64,000 nt of DNA from JADLHS01 sp020848635 (lineage in GTDB: Bacteria; Verrucomicrobiota; Verrucomicrobiia; Limisphaerales; JADLHS01). The notes under the pieces are model-generated. The model had not been told where the DNA came from. It worked only from the letters and a program-made list of their open reading frames with translations, and searched no databases. Position 1 is the stretch's first letter; each line of letters opens with the position of its first letter. The stretch lies in the NCBI GenBank assembly GCA_037044975.1, contig JBAOIL010000030.1, positions 434,001 to 498,000 on the forward strand. The letters run 5' to 3'. The position numbers were made by a program, and so were the translations under genes. This document shows, in pieces, positions 45,507-53,691 of this stretch.

Positions 45507-46643
45507 TTATTTCTCGATCAAAAAAAGAAATTCCCGGTTCGGTATTTCGGCATCGCTAATCCACTCGTTGGTCCAGCGCATACAGGCCATGACATTTTTC
45601 CGATAATCCACCTCAAGCGTTTCAACGAGCCGTCCAACGGATGAAATAACGCCATTCAATTCCTCGGCTGTGGCCCGTCCGCCAGAACTGTAGGAAAGGA
45701 TGATATGCTTTGCGCGCGTTGTTCGCAGCAACCGCGCTATCGCTTCAACGGCAACAAAGTGTCCAGCTTCGTTCTGACGAAAATCCTCAAACGCAGAGTT
45801 TGATACAGTGTCCGAAGTGTCCACGCGACGCTTGGCCTTGCCAAACACTTCCGGTTGGTCATTGAGACAAATCGAAGTCCAAAGATGATAATATGCCGAG
45901 TAACGCACTCGTGATGGCGGCATCTTTTCATTATTCGATCCATAGGGAGGATCGAAATAGGCGAGATCAATTTCGACCTTGGGTGCTAAATCAAAAATGT
46001 CGCCTTGATAGACGGCGTGGCTTTGAGTTTTCGGAATGAGTTTGGGAACATGCAGGCGCATCTTGTTGTAAGAGCGCGGTGACCAGTCGTTGAGATAGGA
46101 AGCAAAGTGGCCCAGCGTGCTGTCCACTGCGTCCATCGCCAGAATGAGGCTGGTCAACAGGACGGCCCTTTCAACCTCGGCGAGCGAAAGCCGATCAATT
46201 TCTTCGCGGATGGCGTCCAGCTTTCGCGTGTTGTGTTTCTGCCAGGGCTTTTTGAGATTGTCCTCGCCGATGGAGCATCCGCTATTGGGTTCGCCACCGT
46301 AATGCTCCGTGAACCAGCCATCTTTTCCCGGAAGCGCGTTGAGTTGGTCAACAAGCGGTTGGTAGTGCGACTCGGGATGAGGATTCAGGAGATAGCATGT
46401 GCCAAAAACTTTCGACCAGGCGGAAATGTCGTTGGCAATGACCCGATGACCAGCTTGTGCCAAAGCTTGTGAAACACGCGTCGTGCCCGCAAAGCCGTCG
46501 AGCACCGTTTCGGGATTCACCTTTTGGATGAGTTGGAAAATATGCGGCAGCAGCTTGAGCTTCGAGCCTGCGTATTTGATGCCTTCCGTTGCCGGGGCAT
46601 CAACCACGAGGTTTTCAAATAGATTCAAGGTCTGCATGCTCAC
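45507..46643 (-). CDS. DNA adenine methyltransferase, D12 (Dam-like) class, of a type II restriction-modification pair
   Basis: 378 residues from GTG 46643 (or ATG 46637). The KYAGSK opening, motif I VLDGFAGTTRVSQAL (AdoMet binding) and motif IV DPPYG at residues 231-235 identify an N6-adenine methyltransferase of the Dam/D12 family. A segment of about 100 residues between motifs I and IV is the target-recognition region. Its GTG overlaps the endonuclease stop (GTGA), and its TAA abuts the nuoG ATG. It should protect host DNA from the adjacent endonuclease. Recognition sequence cannot be predicted. The gene is unbroken. Confidence 0.88.
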   Translation of the reverse strand: MSMQTLNLFENLVVDAPATEGIKYAGSKLKLLPHIFQLIQKVNPETVLDGFAGTTRVSQALAQAGHRVIANDISAWSKVFGTCYLLNPHPESHYQPLVDQLNALPGKDGWFTEHYGGEPNSGCSIGEDNLKKPWQKHNTRKLDAIREEIDRLSLAEVERAVLLTSLILAMDAVDSTLGHFASYLNDWSPRSYNKMRLHVPKLIPKTQSHAVYQGDIFDLAPKVEIDLAYFDPPYGSNNEKMPPSRVRYSAYYHLWTSICLNDQPEVFGKAKRRVDTSDTVSNSAFEDFRQNEAGHFVAVEAIARLLRTTRAKHIILSYSSGGRATAEELNGVISSVGRLVETLEVDYRKNVMACMRWTNEWISDAEIPNREFLFLIEK

Positions 46644-47482
46644 TTCAGATTCGAGCGACGTTTCTGTTCTTCGATGTCCGCCTTGAGTTGTTCCAAGGCG
46701 ACCTCGTGTCCTTTGCTGGTTGCAATAAGAGCGTGCGAGAACAATTTCACCAAGACAAGGTTGTGCGAGTAATCAATCCATCCATTGGTAACACTGTCAA
46801 AATACTTGAGTCCGTTTTTGGTGTTTGTCCAAAGGCCGCGTTGCAGGGCGTTGGCCGTCCCGCTCCCGTATCGTACTTCGCAAACATAGTCACCATCGCC
46901 GTCGTGAAAGCGAAAGACTGGATGCTTGCGTCCGTATCCCGCTTCCTCCAAAGCGATGCGCGCGACGCGCTTTCTGGCAGTCTCGGCGTTAAAGACGAGA
47001 ATGTTGCATCGCTGTTTCTTCTCGTCGTAGATCAGTGGCAGGACATTCATGCTACCAAACTCGGCGAAAATAGGGTCGGCCCAAACTTGGGCGAGGGCCT
47101 TACCTTCAATCACCGTCCCCAGCGTTTTGAGCCTCGGGAACATCTGGAAATGTTTGTCTGTGGAAAGCTGAAGCGGCCCGTCCCCATAAGCCTTCAGGCT
47201 GACAGGGAATTCCGCCTTCGTGATTTCGTTGATGATCTTGATGTCCTCCTCGCGTTCCTTCGCGCGGTAGAGGTCTTTGCCAACATGCACGGACTTGAAA
47301 TCATACATGAACTGATTGATGAACTCCGCAATCGCGATCTCCGCCAAGTCGCCGTGCGTTTTGTTGCCAATCAGCCGCATGGTGAAAATGTTGCTCAACG
47401 TCGTCGTGATCAAATGTGGATTCTTGCTGATCAGCAATTTCAGCCGGGCTGTGAAATCATGATATGGCGACGTATGATTCAC
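46640..47482 (-). CDS. Putative type II restriction endonuclease
   Basis: 280 residues from GTG 47482, which overlaps the nuoF stop as GTGA. I do not recognise a named endonuclease family. A PD-(D/E)xK-like arrangement may be present: GDLAEIAIAEFI early (acidic helix), then an Asp in EREEDIKII and PVSLKAYGDG with the lysine. The assignment rests mainly on its position directly upstream of, and overlapping, a Dam-class methyltransferase, the usual layout of a restriction-modification pair, and on the absence of any other family match. It also has an LVLVKLFSHALIATSKGHEVALEQLKADIEEQKRR-type helical end. Unbroken frame. Confidence 0.65.
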   Translation of the reverse strand: MNHTSPYHDFTARLKLLISKNPHLITTTLSNIFTMRLIGNKTHGDLAEIAIAEFINQFMYDFKSVHVGKDLYRAKEREEDIKIINEITKAEFPVSLKAYGDGPLQLSTDKHFQMFPRLKTLGTVIEGKALAQVWADPIFAEFGSMNVLPLIYDEKKQRCNILVFNAETARKRVARIALEEAGYGRKHPVFRFHDGDGDYVCEVRYGSGTANALQRGLWTNTKNGLKYFDSVTNGWIDYSHNLVLVKLFSHALIATSKGHEVALEQLKADIEEQKRRSNLK

Positions 47483-48927
47483 AAAGTTCGATGCTGCGGA
47501 CTCGCCGCGATTTTCATTTCGTGCGTCGGGCCAGCGCCTTTGGCTTCCTTCGCGCGACGCTCTTCGTCCGCTGCGCCCTTGGCGACGAATTCATCTTTGA
47601 ACTTCGCGACGAAACTTTGCACCGGCCACGAGCAGGCTTCACCGAACGCACAGATCGTCTTACCGCCGGGAATGTTGTCGGCGATCTTTAAGAGATACTC
47701 TGCGTCCTGCTTGCGGCCTTCGCCGTGCGTGAGGCGATGGAGCGTCTTGCTCATCCAGAGCGAGCCTTCGCGGCAGGGCGTGCATTGGCCGCAGCTTTCG
47801 TGGGCGTAAAACTCGGAGAGATTCGCCAGCGCGCCGACGATGTCCACACTGTCATCAATCACGATGATCGCGCTCGAACCGCTCATCGTGCCGGCTTGCT
47901 GGAGCGAGTCGAAATCATACGGCAAATCGAGCATGTCGGTTTCGACTTCGACGTCCTTACCTTCGTCCTTGCGCTTGAGTTTGAACTTCTCGCCCGCCTT
48001 CAAAACTTTCGAGGACGAACCGCCGGGGATAACGGCTTTAAGTTTTCGTCCATCAAGCAAGCCACCGCCGAACGCGGGATCGTTGATGAGCTGGCCGATG
48101 GTGGCTTTGCCAACTTCGATCTCGTAATAGCCGGGGCGTTTCAGCTGGCCGCTCAAGCTCACGATGCGCGTGCCGGTGTTGTTCGGCGTGCCGAGCTTTG
48201 CAAATTCCGCGCCACCCATCGTGACGATGTGCTTCACATTGCAGAGCGTCTCGACGTTGTTGACGATGGTCGGACACATGTAGAGCCCGAGCACGGCCGG
48301 GAAATACGGCGGCTTGATGCGCGGATAAGGCCGCTTGCCTTCGAGCGATTCGATGAGGCCCGTTTCCTCACCGCAGATGTAAGCGCCCGCTCCGCGATGA
48401 ACGTGAATCTCCAGATCGTAACCGCTGCCGAGAATGTTTTTTCCGAGGAAATTTTTCGCGCGGGCTTCCTTCAACGCCGCGTTCAGCAACTTCGCGCCCT
48501 TGGGCATTTCGCCACGGATGTAGATGTAGGCGAGCTTCACGTCGTTCGCGAAGCACGAGATGATCATGCCCTCGATGAGCTGATGCGGATCTTTGTGGAT
48601 GATCTGGCGATCCTTGAACGTGCCGGGCTCGGATTCGTCGGCGTTGCAGATGAGATAAATGGGCTTGCCGCTGCGGCGATCCACAAAACTCCACTTGAGT
48701 CCGCACGAAAAACCAGCGCCGCCGCGACCGCGCAGACCGGAAAGTTTCACGGCGTCGCGAATCTGTTCCTGAGGCGATTGCTTTTTGCCGTCCGCCAAAT
48801 CCTTCGGCCGCATCGCGAGCGCTTTCTTGAGTGCATCGTAGCCGCCGTGCCGCAAATAGCATTCGATATCGGGCGTGTAACCCGGGTTATCGAGGTGCTT
48901 GAGGATGAGTTTGAACTCTTGCGGCAT
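47479..48927 (-). CDS. nuoF: NADH-quinone oxidoreductase subunit F
   Basis: NADH- and FMN-binding subunit. 482 residues from ATG 48927 (MPQEFKLILKHLDNPG); upstream in-frame codons are leader and repeat sequence. Signatures: GLRGRGGAGFSCGLKW (FMN/NADH loop), CNADESEPGTFKDR, GAGAYICGEETGLIESLEGKRPYPRIKPPYFP (in part), and the N3 cluster ligands ESCGQCTPCREGS. The C-terminus continues past the core as a Lys/Glu-rich tail and stops at 47479, overlapping the endonuclease start. Frame intact. Confidence 0.97.
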   Translation of the reverse strand: MPQEFKLILKHLDNPGYTPDIECYLRHGGYDALKKALAMRPKDLADGKKQSPQEQIRDAVKLSGLRGRGGAGFSCGLKWSFVDRRSGKPIYLICNADESEPGTFKDRQIIHKDPHQLIEGMIISCFANDVKLAYIYIRGEMPKGAKLLNAALKEARAKNFLGKNILGSGYDLEIHVHRGAGAYICGEETGLIESLEGKRPYPRIKPPYFPAVLGLYMCPTIVNNVETLCNVKHIVTMGGAEFAKLGTPNNTGTRIVSLSGQLKRPGYYEIEVGKATIGQLINDPAFGGGLLDGRKLKAVIPGGSSSKVLKAGEKFKLKRKDEGKDVEVETDMLDLPYDFDSLQQAGTMSGSSAIIVIDDSVDIVGALANLSEFYAHESCGQCTPCREGSLWMSKTLHRLTHGEGRKQDAEYLLKIADNIPGGKTICAFGEACSWPVQSFVAKFKDEFVAKGAADEERRAKEAKGAGPTHEMKIAASPQHRTL

Positions 48928-49014
48928 GGTTAGGTGCGTGATGTCCGCCTTCGGTGCGCTTCGGTGCGACGAACATGATGTGCGATGCGTGATGCCGAGA
49001 TGTTTGTCATTACG

Positions 49015-49216
49015 ACCGCCCTCACCCCGGCCCTCTCCCCCAGGAGAGGGAGAATCGTTCGCTGGTTGTTGGTGATATGGACATCGCAGGTTGTCGTGCG
49101 CTTCTTGGAGCGAACGGCAGAGAGAAGGCGACTGCAACGGTGCCAGAAAAATTTTCGTGAGACGCGCGCTGCACCGCCCTCTCCCCGGGGGAAAGGGCCG
49201 GGGTGAGGGCGAGCGT
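49015..49216. repeat. Inverted-repeat element, copy 2 (upstream of nuoF)
   Basis: About 200 bases with ends matching copy 1 in reverse: accgccctcaccccggccct...ctctcccccaggagagggag...aatcgttcgc on the left, and ccgccctctccccgggggaa...agggccggggtgagggcgag...cgt on the right. The outermost sequences and the hairpins inside them agree almost base for base with the reverse complement of 38235-38398, while the interiors differ. Lies between the nuoF start and tRNA-Gln. No transposase; it may be a non-autonomous (MITE/REP-like) element. Confidence 0.75.
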
Positions 49217-49302
49217 CAAAACCATTTAATCCGTTTGCGGTTGAACCACCCTGCCGACTTGACTGACCGGCGAATTTCCCTAGCCTATGCCACACGTCGG
49301 TT

Positions 49303-49376
49303 TGCCCGATGGTGTAACGGTAGCACAGCAGACTCTGAATCTGTTTGTCATGGTTCAAATCCATGTCGGGCAACCA
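49303..49376 (+). tRNA. tRNA-Gln (anticodon CUG)
   Basis: Complete cloverleaf on the plus strand: acceptor TGCCCGA/TCGGGCA, D arm GGTGTAACGGTAGCAC, anticodon stem GCAGA/TCTGT with loop CTCTGAA (anticodon CTG), T arm CATGGTTCAAATCCATG, and encoded CCA at 49374-49376. It lies inside the nuo cluster on the opposite strand, next to a repeat element and a nucleotidyltransferase gene, i.e. at a plausible integration site. Confidence 0.95.
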
Positions 49377-49417
49377 CTCTCCAGTTACGATTTCGGATTT
49401 ACGATTTTCCAACTGCT

Positions 49418-49870
49418 TCATTTTGCCGCCCTCCTCAAACGTAGCGTCTCATCGATATAATGGATGTGAGCCGGGTCCTTATCCCGCATCACAGCAGCCT
49501 TGCTCTTACGAATCGATTCCAAGGGCATGACGGGAATCTCACAGCCATAAAATTTCAATTTACGCGCCTTCCGCAGTTCTGCCGCGAAACCGCCCAAGCC
49601 CGTAACTTCATAAATAAAATTGACCAACATGCCATCGCTCAATTCCACCACGGTATTGCGAATCATCTTTGCCCCGTGGCGCAGAGCCACGTTGACCGCG
49701 CTCATATATTGGCGCGGCGGCAAATCAATCCACATGTCCACGTCATGCGTGACCACTGGAACACCTTGGAGGACGGCGGCGGACATGCCAATTAGCTGGA
49801 AGCGAATGTTTTCAGCGCGGAGCGCCCCCACAAGCCGAAAGAACGCAGGTAGGTTTCGTTCATCTGCCAC
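49418..49870 (-). CDS. Nucleotidyltransferase-fold protein (AbiEii/MNT-like)
   Basis: 150 residues from GTG 49870 (ADERNLPAFFRLVGALRAENIRF). The core LIGMSAAVLQGVPVVTHDVDMWIDLPP matches the nucleotidyltransferase signature (G-S/x-...-DVDMWI), with paired aspartates, and the C-terminal IPVMPLESIRKSKAAVMRDKDPAHI is typical of this minimal family. Such proteins often occur with a small partner as toxin-antitoxin-like or defence modules; here the small gene upstream overlaps it. Because the classical Ser of the GSxxxxD loop is replaced (GMSAAV), activity is uncertain. Located between nuoE and nuoF; clearly foreign to complex I. Confidence 0.75.
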   Translation of the reverse strand: MADERNLPAFFRLVGALRAENIRFQLIGMSAAVLQGVPVVTHDVDMWIDLPPRQYMSAVNVALRHGAKMIRNTVVELSDGMLVNFIYEVTGLGGFAAELRKARKLKFYGCEIPVMPLESIRKSKAAVMRDKDPAHIHYIDETLRLRRAAK

Positions 49871-49992
49871 CGCTCGTCCGGTGTTGCCGCCAGACTGCGC
49901 GCGTAGAGGATTTTCCCGTGTTCGTCCAGCCCCCGAACGTTTTGGATTCGTGCGTGGACCTTTCGCCAGTCTTTGAGACTTGTTGGTTTCAT
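49792..49992 (-). CDS. Small partner protein of the nucleotidyltransferase
   Basis: 66 residues from ATG 49992, MKPTSLKDWRKVHARIQNVRG..., then TPDERWQMNETYLRSFGLW. The PDERW-x-M-x2-Y-L pattern resembles the small proteins that precede MNT/AbiEii-like nucleotidyltransferases in many Verrucomicrobia and cyanobacteria. It overlaps the start of the downstream gene by about 80 bases. Function inferred only from the pairing; an antitoxin role is possible. Confidence 0.6.
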   Translation of the reverse strand: MKPTSLKDWRKVHARIQNVRGLDEHGKILYARSLAATPDERWQMNETYLRSFGLWGRSALKTFASS

Positions 49993-50020
49993 GTTTGCGT
50001 TTGGCAGCCATCGCGCGGTG

Positions 50021-50506
50021 TTATATGCATTTCCCGATAATTTCATCGGCCTTTGCATTGGTGACGCCTTCGTGGAAATCTTCATTGCACATCATCACCG
50101 GCGCCATACCGCAGCCGGCGAGACACTCGACGAATTCGACCGAGAACTTTCCGTCCTTCGTCGTTTGCAAACCGTGTGCGTGCGGGTCGAGTCCGAGCTT
50201 TGTACAAAAATGTTCGTGCAGCTTGTGCGAGCCGCCGAGCGCGCAACTCAACGTGCGGCAAACTTTGATCTGATGTTTGCCTGGCGCGGACTGGCGGAAC
50301 ATCGGATAGAACGTCACGAGTTCGTGGACGTTGATGGGTTGCAGGCCGAGTTTCTTCGCGACCCATTGCGTGGCTTCCGGCGAGATGTGGCCGAAATGTT
50401 CCTGCAACGCGTGCAGCAGCATGAGCGACGCACTGCGCTTCACGGGATAATGCGTGATCAGCTCGTCAATCTCGGCTTCTAAGCTGGTTGGAACGGAAAA
50501 ACTCAT
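50021..50506 (-). CDS. nuoE: NADH-quinone oxidoreductase subunit E
   Basis: Thioredoxin-fold 2Fe-2S subunit of the NADH module, 161 residues. The N-terminal helical part (DELITHYPVKRSASLMLLHALQEHFG, in part) is followed by the four cluster cysteines in CRTLSCALGG and CLAGCGMAPVMM. ATG 50506 overlaps the nuoD stop (ATGA). Unbroken. The nucleotidyltransferase pair follows. Confidence 0.96.
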   Translation of the reverse strand: MSFSVPTSLEAEIDELITHYPVKRSASLMLLHALQEHFGHISPEATQWVAKKLGLQPINVHELVTFYPMFRQSAPGKHQIKVCRTLSCALGGSHKLHEHFCTKLGLDPHAHGLQTTKDGKFSVEFVECLAGCGMAPVMMCNEDFHEGVTNAKADEIIGKCI

Positions 50507-51793
50507 CGGTCACATTCTCCCATCACAAAGTCGAACGAACCCAGGATCGAAACCGTGTCGCTCATCATGTGGCCGGGCAACAGGTGCGACAGGATGCTCA
50601 GGTTCACAAAGCTGGGGCTGCGGATCTTCATCCGATACGGCGTGCCGCCGCCGCGGCTGTTGATGTAAAAGCCCAGTTCGCCCTTCGGATTTTCGTGCCC
50701 GAAATAAACTTCGCCGGGCGGACAATTCACGCCCTGGGTCACGAGCATGAATTGATGAATCAATTCCTCCATGCTCGACATGACCTTGCTCTTCGGCGGC
50801 AAAACGATTTTGCCATCGGCCACATTGACCGGCTCTTTCGATTTGTTCTCGAAACCGCCGGGGAGTTTGTCGAGGCATTGATGAACGAGGCGCACGCTCT
50901 GGCGCATCTCTTCCATGCGCACGAGGTAACGGTCGTAACAATCGCCAACCGAACCGAGCGGCACGTCGAATTGCAAATCTTTGTAGCAAAGATACGGCTG
51001 CGCCTTGCGAAGATCGTAATCCACGCCGCTGCCGCGCAGGTTCGGGCCGCTCAGGCCGAAATCAATCGCCTCTTCCTTCGAGATGACGCCGACGTCCTTG
51101 GTGCGATCCACCCAGATTTTGTTGCGCGTGAGCAGCGTCTCGACCTCGGCGATGTTGACGACGACTTCGTTGAGGAACTTGCGCACCGCGTCGCACCAAC
51201 CGGGCGGCGTGTCACGCGAAACGCCGCCGATGCGCGTGTAACTCGTCGTGAACCGCGCGCCGGTGAGCGATTCGCAGAGGTTGTAAATCTTTTCGCGCTC
51301 CGTGAACGTGAGCAGGAAAACCGTCATCGCGCCCACGTCCATCGCGAAGCAGCCGACGCCGAGCAGGTGCGACGAAATGCGCGCCAGTTCCGCAGCAGAT
51401 CACGCGGAGGTATTGGCAGCGCGGCGGAAGTTTGTCGTGGATGCCGAGGAGCTTTTCGACCGCGAGCGCGTAGGCGACGTTGTTCGCCATCGGCGCGAGA
51501 TAATCCAGCCGATCCGTGTACGGGATGAACTGGGTGTAGGTCATGTTCTCGGCGATCTTTTCGTCGCCGCGATGCAGGTAGCCGATGTCGGGAATCGCCT
51601 TGGTGATGATCTCGCCGTCCAGTTCCAGAATGATGCGCAGCACGCCGTGCGTGGACGGGTGCGACGGCCCCATGTTGAGGACCATCTTCTCGCCCTGCAT
51701 GTCCTGCAAATCTTCGGCCGGCGGAAAAGACCGCGCCACCGCCGCCGCTTTGGCAGCAGAATCGCGAATCTCGATTTCTTGAACTTCGGGCAT
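50503..51793 (-). CDS. nuoD: NADH-quinone oxidoreductase subunit D (frameshifted)
   Basis: Quinone-site subunit related to the large subunit of NiFe hydrogenases. Starts MPEVQEIEIRDSAAKAAAVA at 51793; NMGPSHPSTHGVLRIILELDGE, HRGDEKIAENMTYTQFIPYTDRLDYLAPMANNVAYALAVEKLLG (in part) are in the first frame, then MDVGAMTVFLLTFTEREKIYNL, GLSGPNLRGSGVDYDLRK and GELGFYINSRGGGTPYRMKIRSPSFVNL (in part) in the second. One extra G near 51397 (TGC-G-GAA) joins VICC to ELARISSHLLGVGCFA; total 3n+1. About 429 residues. Not fused with nuoC. Confidence 0.94.
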
Positions 51794-52021
51794 TGAACTT
51801 TAGTTGACGATTCAATCCGCATAGTCTGAACTGTTTCACAAGTCTGACTTTCTTGTTTGAGACAAACTTTTGCCGAACGCGGCCCAAAACAGTTCTCGCG
51901 CAGGAGCTTCAACGGCTCGAATTCAAACAACGCGAGAGCCTTCGAAATTCGCTGGCCACATGACACGGCTCTTAAAACTTGTCTGAATTGCAACGGCCGC
52001 ATTCCAATTTCGCTCCAGTTT
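51794..52021. other. Short unannotated stretch before nuoD
   Basis: About 230 bases with no gene I can support. A minus-strand frame reading MRPLQFRQVLRAVSCGQRISK... is open but runs into nuoD and shows no family resemblance. Together with the small gene next to it, this is inserted material between nuoC and nuoD. Confidence 0.4.
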
Positions 52022-52286
52022 TCAGCCCAAGATCAACTTAAGGAATTTGTCACGGCCTTCTGCATAAAACGAAGCGCAATACCAATGCGAGGCATCTGAA
52101 GTATACGAACAGGAAAAAATCATCATCAAGATGTGGACCATACTCGTTGGTGAACTCGCCAATGACACGGACATCACCAATGGGAAGTTTCCATTGCAGT
52201 GCTTTCAGGAGTTGAACATAGCGATTTTTCGATTTCCAACCTAATTTGCCCAGATGTCCTTGATTAACGATGCTGCATTGTCGCAT
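52022..52286 (-). CDS. Small unknown protein between nuoC and nuoD (frameshifted)
   Basis: Starts at ATG 52286 with MRQCSIVNQGHLGKLGWKSK, continues YVQLLKALQWKLPIGDVRVIGEFTNEYGPHLDDDFFLFVY and, after removing one T near 52106 (TAC-T-TCA), ends SDASHWYCASFYAEGRDKFLKLILG (quoted in parts). The corrected frame gives about 87 residues with even hydrophobic spacing and many aromatic residues, more protein-like than either frame alone. I do not recognise a family. It sits in a gap of 518 bases between nuoC and nuoD where normally no gene occurs. Confidence 0.5.
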
Positions 52287-52311
52287 CAATCAGCATGGCG
52301 ATCATCTGCTT

Positions 52312-52917
52312 TCAGGATTTGGTCTTGTTCATCCATGACTCAGCCTTCAAAGTCTTGACGCGCGGCTCGCGTTCAATTGCATCTTTGCCACCCGGCGCGG
52401 TGACGAACGGCCCGCCTTCGATCGGCGCAGTCTTGGTAAAAGCAATCTCCGGCAAATCCGTCGGCTTGCCGCCGAGCGGGAAATCTTTGCGAAGCGGGAA
52501 GTGGGGATAGCCTTCCCACATGATAATCCGGCGCAAGTCGGGATGACCGCGAAAACGGATGCCCATCATGTCGTAAATCTCGCGTTCGTGCCAATCTGCC
52601 GTCCGCCAGACGCCCGTAACGGTCGGAAGCTCGGATTTCTCCTCGAAAACCGAGGTTTTTAAGCGAAGATAAGTTCCGTTACCGATACCGTAGAGTTCGT
52701 AAACGATGGTCCAGCGGGGATCTTCGCCGTAGTTATCAATGCTGGAGACGTCCGCGAGATAGTCGAAGCCGAGCTCCTTCTTGGCAAAAGCGCAAACCTC
52801 GACGATGCGTTCGGCATCCGCCACGTTCAGCGTGATTTCGCCCCGAAACTCCGCGGGCGCAGAGATGAGTTCCCCGAATTTCTCCCGGAGTTTGTTGGCG
52901 TAGTCCGTCGCGTTCAC
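52312..52917 (-). CDS. nuoC: NADH-quinone oxidoreductase subunit C
   Basis: Hydrophilic subunit of the connecting module (30 kDa family). 201 residues from GTG 52917, eight bases after the nuoB stop; the longer upstream frame overlaps nuoB and is not conserved. Signatures: DYLADVSSIDNYGEDPRWTIVYELYG (in part), VTGVWRTADWHEREIYDMMGIRFRGHPDLRRIIM (in part) and GYPHFPLRKDFPL, the 30 kDa-subunit motif. Separate from nuoD rather than fused. Confidence 0.95.
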   Translation of the reverse strand: MNATDYANKLREKFGELISAPAEFRGEITLNVADAERIVEVCAFAKKELGFDYLADVSSIDNYGEDPRWTIVYELYGIGNGTYLRLKTSVFEEKSELPTVTGVWRTADWHEREIYDMMGIRFRGHPDLRRIIMWEGYPHFPLRKDFPLGGKPTDLPEIAFTKTAPIEGGPFVTAPGGKDAIEREPRVKTLKAESWMNKTKS

Positions 52918-52925
52918 TTCGAGAA

Positions 52926-53453
52926 TTAAACTTTGGCCGGTAACGGGGTTAGTTTCTTCAAGTTGCTGACAGTTGGTTCGCGTGAAATCTGGTTTTGCAA
53001 TTTCATCAGCGCGTCGAGCAACGCTTCCGGACGTGGCGGGCACCCCGCCACATAAACGTCCACGGGAATGATATTATCCACGCCCTGCAACACGGAATAG
53101 CTGCGATACATACCGCCCGTCGAGGCGCACGCGCCCATGGCGATGACGTATTTCGGCTCGGCCATCTGGTCGTAAATGCGCTTCACCGCCAGCGCCATCT
53201 TGTAAGTCACCGTGCCGGCGACGACCATGCAGTCCGATTGCCGGGGCGAAAAGCGCATGACCTCCATGCCAAACCGCGAAATATCAAAGCGGCTTGCACC
53301 CGTGGCCATTAATTCGATGGCGCAGCACGCCAAACCCATCGGCATCGGCCAGATGGAGTTCTTACGGAACCAATTCAAGGCAGCATCAACCCGGGTGACA
53401 ATGACATCCCCCTCAATCTTTGAGTTATAGCCGACTTCAGTGGTTTCTTGCAT
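52926..53453 (-). CDS. nuoB: NADH-quinone oxidoreductase subunit B
   Basis: Carries the terminal cluster N2 next to the quinone site. 175 residues from ATG 53453 (MQETTEVGYNSKIEGDVIV). Cluster ligands: GLACCAIELMA (tandem Cys), the Cys of MGACASTGGMYRSYSV, and AGCPPRPEALLDALMKLQ. The normal first gene nuoA is not found upstream, so nuoB is the first recognisable nuo gene of the cluster. Frame intact. Confidence 0.97.
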   Translation of the reverse strand: MQETTEVGYNSKIEGDVIVTRVDAALNWFRKNSIWPMPMGLACCAIELMATGASRFDISRFGMEVMRFSPRQSDCMVVAGTVTYKMALAVKRIYDQMAEPKYVIAMGACASTGGMYRSYSVLQGVDNIIPVDVYVAGCPPRPEALLDALMKLQNQISREPTVSNLKKLTPLPAKV

Positions 53454-53544
53454 GGGAAAGCAACGCCAACGAGGCGTAGCGCTGCAGGGGAGCGTAGTTG
53501 GCAGCATTTTGGCAGGCAAGCTGGTTTTGTGATTAATTTCACAA

Positions 53545-53691
53545 TCACGGTGTGGTCTCCGGATTGACGGGCCGTTTCCGAAAGACGATTAAGTTTTTGA
53601 CAAAAGTCCGGCAATGCTGTTCCATTTGGCCTAACGGAATGAAAACCGCGATTAACAGAATGCAGAAGCCGATGTGCGTCGGCGGATACAA
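53545..53691 (-). CDS. Possible small membrane protein upstream of nuoB
   Basis: 48 residues if started at the TTG at 53691: MYPPTHIGFCILLIAVFIPLG then QMEQHCRTFVKNLIVFRKRP and an ending PVNPETTP. One strong hydrophobic helix followed by a basic region looks protein-like. There is no good ribosome binding site, no ATG and no family match; it is not NuoA. Weakly supported. Confidence 0.3.
   Translation of the reverse strand: MYPPTHIGFCILLIAVFIPLGQMEQHCRTFVKNLIVFRKRPVNPETTP

Noticed and set aside
47725..48933. 402-residue plus-strand frame opposite nuoF
   Set aside because: Antisense shadow of nuoF with no motif.
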